DNA from: Salpingoeca rosetta
Taxonomy: Eukaryota > Opisthokonta > Choanoflagellata > Craspedida > Salpingoecidae
Length of the DNA: 28,155 bases
Direction: 5' to 3'
NCBI RefSeq assembly: GCF_000188695.1
Contig: NW_004754901.1
Location: 689,442-717,596 of the forward strand
Every line of letters starts with the position of its first letter. Position 1 is the first letter of the stretch. The notes beneath the pieces were generated by a model. The model made no database searches. It was not told the DNA's origin and saw only the letters and a program-made list of their open reading frames with translations. The position numbers and the translations under genes were made by a program. Shown here piece after piece: positions 10,498 through 21,604 of this stretch.

Positions 10498-12848
10498 ATG
10501 GGTTGTGGAAGCAGCAAGGCCGCCGAGGTCAAGCAGACCACCGTGGAAGGTGCACGCATTTGCATGTGTGTGTGTGCGTTTGTGCGTTTGTGTGTTTTGT
10601 TTCTTCTGTGTCTGTGTTCGTGCACCTGTGTCCGTGCACGTGTTTGTGTGCGCGCGTCCATCTGTGTGCGTGTGTGAGCTTGAGCAAGCCGAGTCTCGTA
10701 TTCATCCTCTTGCACATGGCTCCATCATGGCTCCCTGTTGGTTTTTCAGCCGCCCCAAGCTCGGCAGCACCAACGGCGACCAAAGTCGACGTCTCACAAT
10801 CGGTAGGTGCTGCTGCTTGCAAGCAACAGGCGTGAGTGTTAGTGAATGCTGCGCTGCGGCACAGCCAGCGCAGTCTGCCTCGTGCGCGTGCCATGCCCTC
10901 CTTCTCATTGACAACCACACAACGGCTTTGTGTGATGGGGATATGTTTGCACAGAACAAGAGCGTTGCGCAAGCAGAGGGCGACAAGAACGACACATCCA
11001 CACAGCAAGCGCAGCAAGATTCAGCACAAGCAAAGCCAGACACGAAAAAGGATGAAGCAGCAGCAAGTCAAGGCATGAACACCGATGGTGAGCCTTTGTG
11101 TGTGAGTGTGGGGAGGGAGTGGGAGTGTGAGAGAGTGCATGTCTGTGTGTGTGTGTTCATGTGTGCGCGCGCGCATTCATGTGCGTGTGCTTCTGCGATT
11201 GATTGTGTGCAGGCGTGTGTGTTTGCTTTGTTGCACATGCCATCTTTGGCAACATGCCATCGTGCCATGCATACACCGTGCGACACTGCCCCAACTCACA
11301 TCTTTGCTCATCCCTCCGCCATCAGCGGACCTCAGCGTAACCGGCCGCAAGATTGAGAGCAGAGCCGGCTCACGGGACCAACAGAACCCACCGGTATGTG
11401 CTGTTTAGCGACCACGCCTCGCCTCTGTCTTGCGAGAGAGTGCGGGATAGTGATCGTGCGTGTCGAGCACTGCCCACATTCCGCTCGCATGCGGAATGCA
11501 ATGCATGACTTGAACCCATTTGAACAATGGCTTGTTTTCCCTCTTGTGACCAAACACACTCCTTCTATTTTTATTTCTCACTGCTCGACACTCCGTGGAA
11601 CACCTCATCAACCACCCCGTGAACTATCGCCACGGATCAGGACACGCCTGCGACAGACGACGACTATTCGCGCATGACGAGCGCCATCTCCACGCGGAGT
11701 GCACCGCCGTCCATTATGGAGAGGCCCTCGTCCCGCGGCGGCCGCGCATTCGAGATCAGCGTAAGCGCCCTCGCTTCCCGCTGCTGCCGTTTTTTTTTTC
11801 CGTGTGTGTGTATGTGTTTGTCTGCGTGTGTGTGTGTATGTGTGTGTGTGTGTATGTGTGTCTGTGTGTCTGTGTGTCTCTGTCTCTGTCTGTCTCTCTG
11901 GCTCTGTCTCTCTCTCTGTCTCTGTCTGTCCGTCTCTCTCCCTCTCTGTGTGGTTGGAATACACTCCCATCCCACTTCACTGTCACCCTCCTCACCCTCC
12001 TCCTCACCCCCCCCCCCCTTGTCTCTCCCCCACCAGTTTGAGGATGGCGATGTGCGCCGTGCGCCGCGTCGGCTGCAGAAGTTGCAGCACTCGTCGCGCC
12101 GGCGCAAGGGCGACTTGACGCTCGACCAGCTGCAGCGCAAGCTCGAGGCCGCCGAGAAGAGGAAGAAGGAGTACGAAAAGCGCATTCTCGAGAAGATTTC
12201 CGTCGACGTGAGTTATTCGTGTGCTTTTTTGGATTTGTTCGTTTCCGTGTCTGTGTGTGTGTGTGAGTGTGTCTGTGTTGTGTGTGTAATTGTGTGTGTG
12301 CATGTGTACTTGTGTATGTGTACTTGTGTGTGTGTGTGTGTTTGTCTGCAATCCCTGTCTCGTCGTACGTTTATCCTTGGCCCTCATTCCTCGCCCGTCC
12401 TAATCCCCCCCCCCGTTATCCAACTGCACCAGACGCGCAAGCCCGCTGACCGCCGAGAGGAGCAGACGGAGCAGCAGGCAAAGGAGGTTGAGAAGAAGGT
12501 CGAGAAGAAGGTTGACAAGGCAATGGTACGTTGTTTGTTGGCTCAGCCATGCTGCCACGCGTGTGCTCATGCGTGTACCCATGCGTGTACTCCAGTGTTT
12601 ACACACACACAAACACACACACACACACACAACACCTTCCTCTCTCACTCCCCCCCCTCCCTAACCACCTCTACAACCATCATCATCATCATCATAACCA
12701 CCACCACCACCACCACCACCATCGACAACAGGAGAACCGGGAGGCGCATCTGCGATCGCTGCGGGAGAAATTGCGCGCACGCGAAGAGCACGGCCGGAAA
12801 GTACGGGAGAAGAAGCAGCAGCAGAAGACGGACCAGAGCGAGGCCTGA
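10498..12848 (+). CDS. STMN: Stathmin-domain protein with N-terminal MGC acylation motif
   Basis: Probable tubulin-binding, microtubule-destabilising protein of the Op18/stathmin family. Exons: 10498-10549, 10750-10802, 10955-11087, 11326-11393, 11641-11760, 12037-12207, 12433-12525 and 12732-12848 (TGA). All junctions keep frame, giving 268 residues. Residues 1-7 are MGCGSSK, a classical N-myristoylation signal (Gly2) with a palmitoylatable Cys3. Residues 8-130 are a disordered Ala/Gln/Ser/Thr-rich linker. Residues 137-141 (RAFEI) match the AFELI beta-hairpin cap. Residues 167-185 (GDLTLDQLQRKLEAAEKRK) match the start of the stathmin helix, followed by a long charged helix. ENREAHLRSLREKLR (231-245) matches the C-terminal ENREA block. 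The tubulin-capping N-hairpin is shortened, and the residue aligning with human Ser16 is Gly, with an RPSS just upstream. The identification rests on motif recognition. Confidence 0.85.
10814..10827 (+). repeat. Palindromic motif TGCYTGCARGCA-AC, copy 5
   Basis: TGCTTGCAAGCAAC in stathmin intron 2, 11 bases after the start of the intron at 10803. Confidence 0.6.
11796..11950. repeat. GT/CTGT/CT simple-sequence region, stathmin intron 5
   Basis: A T-run, then TGTG repeats grading into TCTC/CTGT repeats, ahead of the polypyrimidine tract and acceptor at 12036. Confidence 0.85.
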
Positions 12849-13135
12849 TGGCGCAGTACATGGCGCCGCCACAACTCAAGTGAAGTATTTTGCACTACTG
12901 TTTCTTCCCTGTTTTTTGCCTCCACCCCCTCCTCCTCCTCCTCCTCCTCCTTCATGTTCTTATCGGCCAGACAAGGCGGTGATTGTGTCCTTGCATCACA
13001 TCAACGGACCCACCAGCCATGCTTCTCCCTCCTTGCCTGCCTTCAACAAACAACAATCCTACGCAACACCCGCGCACACTCTTTAATCTCTTTTTATCCC
13101 CTGGCTTGCCAGCCAAGCTTTTTTCTTTTCTCTCT

Positions 13136-13137
<2 letters not shown>

Positions 13138-13198
<61 letters not shown>
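13138..13198. repeat. (GT)n microsatellite downstream of the stathmin-like gene
   Basis: About 58 bases of GT in the 3' flank, possibly in the 3' UTR. The rest of 12849-14147 is spacer between convergent genes: a (CCT)n stretch near 12923-12950, AATAAA at 13483, a G-run near 13880 and CAA-rich sequence. I see no further gene in it. Confidence 0.9.
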
Positions 13199-13199
<1 letters not shown>

Positions 13200-13482
13200 G
13201 TGGTGATGCTGATGTGCTTGCTCGCCCCATGTCATCATCACGCCATGTCGTGTCACATGTCGTGTCACACCGTAGCTTTCAGTGTTGATTGTTCTTAGGA
13301 TGTTCGTTCGTTCGTACATGTCAGCAGACAACAACTTCACTCCTCGTCCCGTTGTTTCGGTGCACACGTGTCTCCTTGTGCCACACGCACGTACGCGATG
13401 GTGTTTGTGCATTCATACACTTGCACGCGTTTGTTTTTCGGGAGAGTTTGCCAGCAATTCAATGAACGAGTGGAACGATTTC

Positions 13483-13488
13483 AATAAA
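13483..13488 (+). terminator. Candidate poly(A) signal AATAAA
   Basis: Canonical AATAAA about 635 bases after the stathmin-like stop codon and the first one I see on this strand. It would give a long 3' UTR that includes the GT tract. Confidence 0.35.
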
Positions 13489-14147
13489 GAAAGACAAAGA
13501 AGCAATGTGATAAGCAAAGAACAAAAGCGCACACGTGGAGTGGAGTGAAATCAAAATAACACACGAGTGCAAGACGGACACGAATCACGCGGTTGAATAT
13601 GTGGTGGTGTCATGTGCAACAGCACCAGAGCAAGGAGAGCGAGCGTACAGCGGGCACAGAAGAAGGAAAGAGAGGAGAGGGAAAAGAGGCACGGCGCATC
13701 AACAGGCAACAAATGGGTCAACGGATGCACCAGTGCATGGAAGGGATTCAACGCCATCGTGGCAACACAACTCATCACATGACACACGACGCATGACCCA
13801 TGACAGAGCGCAACGGGCGGAACGTGGCAGCACGGAAGCACGCAGCGCGCCAGTGGAAGAACAATGCACACGCGCACAAGGGGGGGGGGGCGGGGTGGCA
13901 CCACAAACGAACAGAGGAACAGAGGAACCGAAACCATGGACGGCAGTCGCAGGGAACTTGCCATAGAAAGAAGCATGAACGATGGAAGACGATTGCGCTG
14001 CAACAACAAGAAGAACCATCAATACAGGAAAGCAGCAAGAGCAACAAAAAAAAATGCACCAACAGAGCATGCAAAAGTGCAAACAACAGAGCATGCAACA
14101 ACGGGGACGCCTGTTTGGCATGGTTGAGTTGTTCCTGTCGCAGGAGT

Positions 14148-17100
14148 TCAGCGCTTGCGGATGGTGTAGTGGCCACCGTACACGTTGTTGTACGTGTACA
14201 CGTTGTCCAGGCGCACGTTGAACGTCCAGCTGGGGAAGTAGTAGCCAGAGTTGTAGCAGTACTTGTCTGTGTTGGTGTTGGAGTAGCAGAGCTGGGCCTG
14301 GTAGCTGTAGCTGCCGGTCACGGGCCGAGCATACACACGCTGCGTCACAGAATAGTACGTGCGCGTGTACACGCGATACAGTTGCCACCTGGTGTTGTTG
14401 GATGGTGGTGGTGGTGAGACGATGTGGTGGTGGTGAGACGATGTGGTGGTGGTGAGACGATGTGGTGGTGGTGAGAAAGCCACGAAGCAAAGCCTCGATG
14501 CAAGCAATCGTGGGGTCAACGTGACGGTAACTCACAAGTGCTTGCAGGCAACCAACGAATGAGCGAACCCACAACAAGGATGCACACGACAGACTGGGCG
14601 CACAACATGTACACACACACACATGCGCGCGCACACACACACGCATGTGCACACATGTCACACGCATACACACACGCATGCGCGCACATGTCACACGCAT
14701 ACACACACGCATGCGCGCACACACGCACACACACATGAACTTACTGCTCTGGGACAAAGAGGGTCTGGTAGAGGTTTGTGGCGTAGTAGCAGTAGTAGCA
14801 GGAGGAGCTGGAGTACGAAATCTTGAGGGAGATGGGCGAGGGGTAGATGTAGGTGTTGTAGCCAGACTGCGCCCGCCAGTTGGTCACGAGCAGCGGCAGC
14901 TTGCGCAGGGCACCGGCGTTGACGGGGAACGCCATGCGAGCGTTGAGCGTGGCTGCGCTGTGGTAGGCGCTCAGGCGGGAGTTGAGGTAGCTGATGGTGG
15001 AGTAGGAGGACAGCTGGTTCGGCGTCACAAATGAGGTGGACTTGGAGTGGTAGCGGTTGTCGAGGGAGCGGAGGAACGAGCCCTGGATCCAGTTGCGCAG
15101 GTTGTTGATCTCCGCCGCCACCTTGCTGTTGACGTAGGTGGTGGTGGCGTACGACGACAGCTGGTTGGCCACGGCGTTCACCTTGGTGTCGACCTGGCTC
15201 TTGGTGTACACGTTGTTGAGGCGGGTGTGGGCGGAGTCAGCCGTGTTCTGCGCGGTGTTGATGCGGCCAGAGAGCTGGCCCTCCGCCTGCTTGGCGCGGT
15301 TTGCCTCGGCCGTCACATCGCCCGAGACGCCCTCTGCGTACGTGCGCGCGGCCTTGATGGCGTTGGACAGCGTCGTGTCCATGCCCTTGAGGCCCGTGAT
15401 CTCGCCGTTGATGTTGCTGATGTCGGTGTTGATGCCGGACTCGGCCAGCTGTGCGCGTGCCTGCTCGTTGGCGAGCGACTCGGCCAGCATGGCAATGCTG
15501 CCCTCCAGGTTTGACTCCAGGTCTGACAGGTTGCTCTCAAGTGCCATTGCAGCGTCATCGCGGGCGCTGGCGAGGGCGCTGTTCAAGGTGGTGACGGCAG
15601 AGTCGAGGGCCTCTTGGGCGTTGCTCTCTGCCGTGCTGACGGCTGTGTTGAGGTTGGAGGTTGCCGTGTTCAGGTCCGAGGCCACGCCGTCCACGCGCGT
15701 GGAGATGGATTCCTCCGCCTCGCTCAGCGTCTGCGTGAGCGAGCTGCCCTGCGCCTCCAGGGTGCTCTGCAAGCTGCCCACTTGCTCTGTCAGCATGTCC
15801 TGCAGGTTGCTGCTGAGGTCGTCCAGGTTGCTCTCCATGACGGCTGCGACGCTGCTGGCTGCCGCCTCAAGTGACCCCTCCGCCTCCTGTGCGCGACCGG
15901 CCTCTGTGTCGATGGCGGAGCTGAGCTCGCCCACGGTGTAGCGCTGCTCGCCCATGACAAAGGCGATGGTGCGGTTGGCGCCAGTTCGCAGCTCCAGATG
16001 CCCGCCGTCCGTCACCACAGACGTGCGCACTGTTTGGCAGGGAGAATGTGACAAGTGGGTGTGACAAGTGAGGGTGATGAGGGTGATGAGGAAATGAGGG
16101 TGATGACGAAGGACTAAGGAGGGGGGGGGTTAGAATGGACAGCATGAGCATAAACAAGCGAGCATAAGCAAAGACACAACCGACACCATACACACACACA
16201 CACACGAAACAGCGCACTCACCACAGCCTTTGCCCTGTGGGCCAGGGACACCGGTGAAGCCGTTGAGGCATTCGCAGTGGTAGGCGGTGCTTGGAGCAGG
16301 CTCGTCCACGCACACGGAAGACCGCAGGTCACACTCGTGCGAGGCGCAAGCATCAAAGTCTGCGTGTGCGTTTGGAGAGAAGAGGGGGGAGGGTTGTTTG
16401 TTGATGTGAGCATGAACCAGGGCAGTGTGAGTGTGAGCGATGTGCACGGTGTTGCTGTTGCGGGCACCGAAGCGCTGACGGGTGATATCAACAGCAAACT
16501 TGCACGCGCGCTCACAACCAAATAATAAACAAAACAAAACGAAAACCCAAAACAACAACAAAGTCAACATGCAGTCACGTACAAAGGCAAGCAGTAACAG
16601 TTGCAGGCAGCACCGAACATGCTAAGCGAAGCAGCGTGCACAAGCGCACACATGATGAACATCAGCACACACGCTCACCTTGGCAGAGGTCGGAGGGCAC
16701 GGCAACGCCCGTCTGGGCATGCTGCCAGCGGCCATCAGCGCAGACAAAGACGGGTTCAATGGAAGGGACAAAGCCTGTGGCGCAGGAGAGCTCGCAGCGC
16801 GCACCGTCGACGATGCTGGTGCATGGATCTGCAGCCGGCTCGGCGTTGTCTGGCAGAGAAAAAGGCGGGCACACAACCGTGGTAGTGGTGGTCGTTGTGG
16901 TGGTGGTTGTGGTAGTTGTTGTGGTTGTTGTTGTGCTTGTTGAGGTTGTGGTTGACGCTGCGGCGGCGACGGTGGTTGTGCCGTTGTTGTCATTGCCTGC
17001 TGTCGTTGATGGTTGTGACGATGCGCCTCCGGGCGTCGTCGTTGTTGTCGTCGTTGTTGTCGTCGTCGACCCTTGACCAGCTGTTGACAGCGGAGAAGTG

Positions 17101-17198
17101 GAAGAAGAAGAAGCAGCACGCACTGTCATCAGGGGACCTGTTGCCTGCAGGCACGCCAAGGCCAGCGCGAGCACCAGCAAAGCTCGTCCTTGGATCAT
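14148..17198 (-). CDS. Secreted Thr-rich/Sushi/EGF protein with coiled coil and tail-fibre-like YTK repeats
   Basis: I do not recognise a named orthologue. Exons: 17198-16679, 16359-16222, 16029-14745 and 14388-14148 (TGA), phases 1, 1 and 2, giving 727 residues. Residues 1-28 form a signal peptide. Residues 29-107 are a Ser/Thr-rich, probably O-glycosylated stalk with long Thr runs. Residues 109-172 form a six-Cys Sushi/CCP-like module (CELSCATGF, CADGRW). Residues 174-219 form a six-Cys EGF-like module (YHCECLNGF). Residues about 255-490 are an Ala/Ser/Asn-rich coiled coil with near-repeats such as LESNLSDLESNLEG. Residues 494-570 carry YTKSQVD-, YVNSKV- and YLNSRL-type units resembling trimeric viral tail-fibre and adhesin stalks. 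Residues 610-727 form a Tyr-rich (about one in five) Cys-containing C-terminus ending in RKR. No membrane anchor is visible. Probably an extracellular fibrous, matrix or adhesion protein; function is inferred. Confidence 0.85.
14405..14476. repeat. 19-bp tandem repeat in intron 3 of the gene at 14148
   Basis: Three full copies and one partial copy of GTGGTGGTGGTGAGACGAT, directly upstream (on the gene's strand) of the exon that starts at 14388. Confidence 0.9.
14539..14552 (+). repeat. Palindromic motif TGCYTGCARGCA-AC, copy 6
   Basis: TGCTTGCAGGCAAC in intron 3 of the gene at 14148. Confidence 0.6.
14606..14735. repeat. CA/GCAC simple-sequence region with a 30-bp internal repeat
   Basis: CA-rich tract in which CACATGTCACACGCATACAC occurs twice, about 39 bp apart (14649 and 14688). 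Intronic in the gene at 14148, right after the donor at 14744. Confidence 0.8.
17140..17153 (-). repeat. Palindromic motif TGCYTGCARGCA-AC, copy 7
   Basis: TGCCTGCAGGCAAC on the minus strand. It codes CLQAT in the signal peptide of the gene at 14148. Confidence 0.6.
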
Positions 17199-17921
17199 GA
17201 TGTTGATGTTGAGGGTGTTGAGGATGGAGATGCGCCGCTCGATATGGAATAATGATGAGACGGGTTAGTGCAGAGGGAGGAGACTCTGCAACTCGGTGCG
17301 CGCAACGCAACAGGGCGGCCAAAAGCTCTGGCTGTGGCTGGTGCTCTGATAACCTCCTGAGGTTCAGCAGCAGCGGTTGCTGGAAGAGGTGGAGCAGGAG
17401 GGAAGCAGAAGGAAGGAAGGAGAAATGCGTGCGCGGAGAAAAACAAACAAACAAACAAACAAAACAAGCCAGAAGAAACTTGCTTCTTGCTTTGCTTGCT
17501 TGACGCTTGATGCTTAGGGATGCTGATGGCGTGGACGGGTGCGCTGCGTGAACTGGTTCCCGTGCTTTCCAACCTTTGCTTGCTTCCTTGGGACAAACCA
17601 AAGCATGGCCAGAAGTGGGGCGTGCGTGCATGCAAAACACTGTGCCGTTCGCCTCCTTCGCGACATCGCCAGGTTGTCTGTCCTTGGTGTGTGTGCTTGC
17701 ATTTGCCACCCCATTTCATCGTGCCAAGCAGCGATGGCACCACGAGCACGGAAGATTCCATGGCAAACTAAGTGGTGGCGAATGTTACGTTAAGTGTGCA
17801 TGGAATTGGTTGAGTGCGAAAAAAGTGTTGTTGGTTGTTGTTGTTTTGGTTGGATACGAGAGATGTGTGTTGTGTTTAGGTTTGCATGGCAGGGACACTG
17901 ATCGAGCGAGATTGAAAGAGG

Positions 17922-17961
<40 letters not shown>

Positions 17962-18102
17962 GAGCCCTTGTGTGTGTGTGTGTGTGTGTGTGCTTGGAGT
18001 ACGCCAATACCTTGTTCATGTGTGGTATTACCGACGAGTAGATACTGGAAGTGCCACCACCCTTTTCCCTTCACAACAACAACAACAACAACAACACACA
18101 CA

Positions 18103-18135
<33 letters not shown>

Positions 18136-18557
18136 TGACGGTTGATTGAGCTGGGATGTGTATTGGCGTGTCGAATGACAACAGCAAGCAACAAGGCGGG
18201 GAGAAAGCAAGGGTGCTTGCTCAAAACACAAAGAGGCGCGCACACGCACGCAAATGAAACAAACAGAGACCACCACAAACAACATAGGAAAGCAGCAATC
18301 GTCGGTGCGGTGCAACGCACTCACGCACGACACACACAAGAATGAGGATAAAGAGGAGGCAATCAACAGAGTCAAAACAAGATGAAACAGACAAACAACC
18401 ACCACTGACAAACAAGCACAAACAAACACCACGTTCGAGCAAAAGGCGCGTGTTGTGGTGGTTTGGTCGTGCCGTGACGTGATCACACGGTCGTCATCGC
18501 CGTCGCCTTGTTGTCATCACCGTGCGCGTCCTCCTCGGCCTTGTCCATCGTGTCGAC
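17199..18557. other. Intergenic spacer
   Basis: Upstream region of the gene at 14148 and 3' flank of the Cys-rich gene. It contains a (AAAC)n stretch near 17440-17463, a GCTTGCTT-rich patch near 17478-17515, (GA)n at 17925-17964, (AAC)n at 18076-18095 and (CA)n at 18094-18133. The open frames here have no recognisable protein features. I see no gene. Confidence 0.6.
17925..17964. repeat. (GA)n microsatellite
   Basis: About 38 bases of GA with single TA interruptions, followed by GT repeats (17969-17991). Confidence 0.9.
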
Positions 18558-18836
18558 TTACTTGCCGCCGCCATAGCAGACGAGGCCGCAGAGAGCGAGC
18601 GTGCAGGGCACATCGGAGTCGCAGGGGATGGCGCTACGGCAGTCGCAGCAGCAGTCCACGCTCTGGCACTTGATGCAGGTGGTGGGCTTCTTGCACTTGC
18701 ACTGGCTCTCGCTCTCCATGCACAGGCACTCGCTCTTGCTGGCCAGACCAAGCTGGAACTCCTTGAAGCCGCAGATCTCGCAGAAGAAACCTGTGAGCAG
18801 CTTCAGGTCAGACACCTCGCGGTCGAGCATGGACAT
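18558..18836 (-). CDS. Small cysteine-rich protein of unknown function
   Basis: 92 residues with 16 Cys, start MSMLDREVSDLK. The Cys pattern is FCEIC (residues 19-22), ECLC, QCKC, CIKC, then CCCDC and paired PC and LC/VC near the C-terminus. That is metal-binding or disulphide-rich in appearance; no signal peptide or membrane span is visible. Small Cys-rich proteins ending in CCxC..PC blocks occur in many protists, but I cannot name this one. The start is the first ATG of the Cys-rich frame; the frame stays open upstream to 19010 with unconvincing sequence. The stop TAA overlaps a good donor (CAA then GTAAGT), so a downstream exon cannot be excluded. Intronless as drawn. Confidence 0.6.
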   Translation of the reverse strand: MSMLDREVSDLKLLTGFFCEICGFKEFQLGLASKSECLCMESESQCKCKKPTTCIKCQSVDCCCDCRSAIPCDSDVPCTLALCGLVCYGGGK

Positions 18837-19301
18837 GGCTGGCTGGTCGGTTGGTGGGAGCAAGGGGAAGGGGGAAAGCGAGAAGGCGGCCGTTGGATGA
18901 GACAGAGAAGAAAAATGCCACGCACATAACCGCACAGCAGAGCAGGGTGACGAAGGGAAACGCGAACAAGCGAAAAAAAAGGGAAAGTGGGCGGTGCCAG
19001 TTGTTGCCACAATAGTTTATTATTTGGAATATTAGTTGAAGTTATACAATAAAAGACGCAAATCAAGTGCATTGCGCAAGATCCCGGTGACGTCACACAA
19101 TAGCACGCAAGTCGCCGAAGCAAGCAACAAACGCAAGGGCAAGAGAGAGCGGAGAAACGAGGCGCGAGTGTGCACAGACAAAGAAGGCGCGCGCATACAC
19201 AAGCGCACAAGCGTGCACACATAAGCGCACACATGCACAGTCACACACACACGCATACACACAAGCGCACACAAACACAAGCGCACACATACATACATCA
19301 C
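18837..19301. other. Intergenic spacer
   Basis: About 465 bases between the F-box-like gene (its 3' flank) and the Cys-rich gene (its 5' flank). It contains a candidate poly(A) signal and, at the right end, CA/GCAC repeats (19190-19300). I see no gene. Confidence 0.6.
19016..19021 (-). terminator. Candidate poly(A) signal for the F-box-like gene
   Basis: TTTATT on the plus strand, AATAAA on the minus strand, about 280 bases after the stop codon at 19302 in an AT-rich island. It lies about 180 bases before the start of the next minus-strand gene. Confidence 0.4.
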
Positions 19302-21471
19302 TCACTCCGAGTCCCATGCATCATCATCAGACACGTCGCTGTCGTCGTCAGCCAGGACCAGGCCGCGCTCAAGAGCGTCGCGCATGTAGGCAGCAGTGCG
19401 GCCAACAAACACGGCATCTGGCCAGCGCCAATTGACAGACTCGCGGTACACCCTGCACCACACCAAGGTCAAGGTGGGTAGCGCGGGGAGTGCCTGCATG
19501 TCCTCAATCGTGCACATGTGCAGAAACAGACGGTGCACGCCTTCAAGCCGCGCCCAGGTGGAGGCGTCGTTGATGCTGCAGCTGAGCATGCGACACGAAT
19601 ACACGTTAGACATGCGCGGCAGGCGCGCAGGCGGCCTCAGGGCACACAGCTCCACCAGTCGCACGTCTCGCACCGCCGTCAGCTCAAGCCCCTCGCCGCC
19701 ATCCACCCTCAGCACATCGGCGTCCACGACAGACACCCGCCCGCTGCAGCTGCAAAGCTCCACGCGCTTGCACCCGGCAATCTCGGTACTGAGGAAATGG
19801 CACCGCGTCAGGTCGAGGTGGGTAATGCTGCGCAGGGCGGCAACACCGTCCACAGTGACTGGCACCTCGTGGTCCACGCTGATGGTCAGCCGCCGCACGT
19901 GCGCAAAGTGGCCCAGGTCAAGCGTTGGATAGGTGGTGCTGGTCCGTGCAGCTGGCAAGATTGCACAAGCACGGGTGCTGCTGTTGCCATCGCTGCTGTG
20001 CTGGTGGCCGTGGTCGTGGCGTTGGCTGTTGGTGTGGTCGTGGTCGTGGTTGTGGCTGTCGCTGTTGGTGTCGGCATTGCTGTCATCAATGTCCTCGAGG
20101 ACTAGCTCAACTTGGTTGCTGCTGCGTGCCTCGCCCTCCCTGGCGACTTCGCCTCCATCATTATCATCCTGCGCTTGCCCCTCTTCCTCCTCTTCTGCAT
20201 GTGCTCCCCCTACACGCTCATCAACCTCGCCACCTCCTCGGCGGCTCGCGAGTCCAGCACCAACAGCATCGTCGTCGTGGTCGTCTTCGTCGTCACTGCC
20301 TGTGGTGATGCACAGCTGCAGTTGGCGCACGCACGCGGGGAGATTGGCAACGGCAGCGTCATGCACCAAAGCGCGCGTGGCCGTGAGCACGCAGTCTTTG
20401 ATGCTGACAAAGACGTGGTCTGGGATGCAGTGCAGCAGGGAGAGGTCGCCCACTGCATCGCCACTCAGCCCGAGCCTGTCCACGCGCTGTCCTAAGGTGT
20501 GCAGCATGGCTGATGAGAGCGGCATCTTGAGGTGCACGCGGCGGGCGTGGCGGAAGGTCGGCAGCGCACGCAGCGATGGGCAGTCCTGGAGCGCAAAGTA
20601 GCCGAGTTGACCGCAGGTGGTGTGGTCACTGGCCGTGGTGGGAATGGTGGGAATGGTGGCGTTGCCGTCACGGTTGCTGCTGCTGTTCATGTTGTTACTG
20701 TTGCTGCTGCTACTGCTGTTGTTGTGTCGACCATGATCATCATGATGATCATCACCACCACCACCATGTGCAGCAGTACTCTTGCAAGCACCACCGCCAC
20801 CAACACCACCGTCACTGCCATTGCCATTGGATAAGACCAGCTCCGTGATGCCAGCGCAGTCTGTGACCTCGATGCAGCGTGCGTGGGGCAGGTGCAGCAC
20901 GCTTGGCAGGCCGCTGACATCAAAGAGAGACACGTCCTCGCAGTACAGCGCGTTGTGTGGCGCCTGCAGCCTGGCGCTGGTTAAGTGTAGTGTGGGGATG
21001 CGCGTGAGTGGGGTCAGGTCCACACCGTACATGCGATGAAGATGAACTTCACGTGCGGTGGACAGTGAAGACACGTCCTCAACCGCGGGCAGGTCAGACA
21101 GGTGCACGACGTCCACGCCAGCCAGGATGCTGATGTCTCGAATCAGGGTCGTGCCAAACCCGCCAATGTACACCGACCGCACACGCTGCATAGTCCCGCG
21201 TATGTGCTCTTGCGTGTCATGCACAAACCAGCACAGGTGGCCAATATCGACGAACTCGACGCTGTCCACGGTACTTGTCGCGTGCAGCGTGACGATATCG
21301 GCTTTCCGCACCGCAAGATGCTGCACCGGGCCTCGGACGCTGATGTTGAGGGAGCCCGTGCCGGCACTGTACCGGCTGCACACCTCAGCCAGCTCATCCG
21401 CATCCGCCTGGTTCATCAGCAGCGCCGACACCGAGTACCACGCAGGCTGCAACGCCTGCTGCTGCTGCTGC

Positions 21472-21525
<54 letters not shown>

Positions 21526-21566
21526 AGTTGTTGTTGTTGTTGTTGTTGTTGTAATTGTTGTTGTAG

Positions 21567-21604
<38 letters not shown>

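Noticed and set aside
15047..15941. 155- and 267-residue plus-strand frames
   Set aside because: Antisense to the coiled-coil exon of the secreted protein. Their Val/Ala/Ser-rich composition mirrors that exon.
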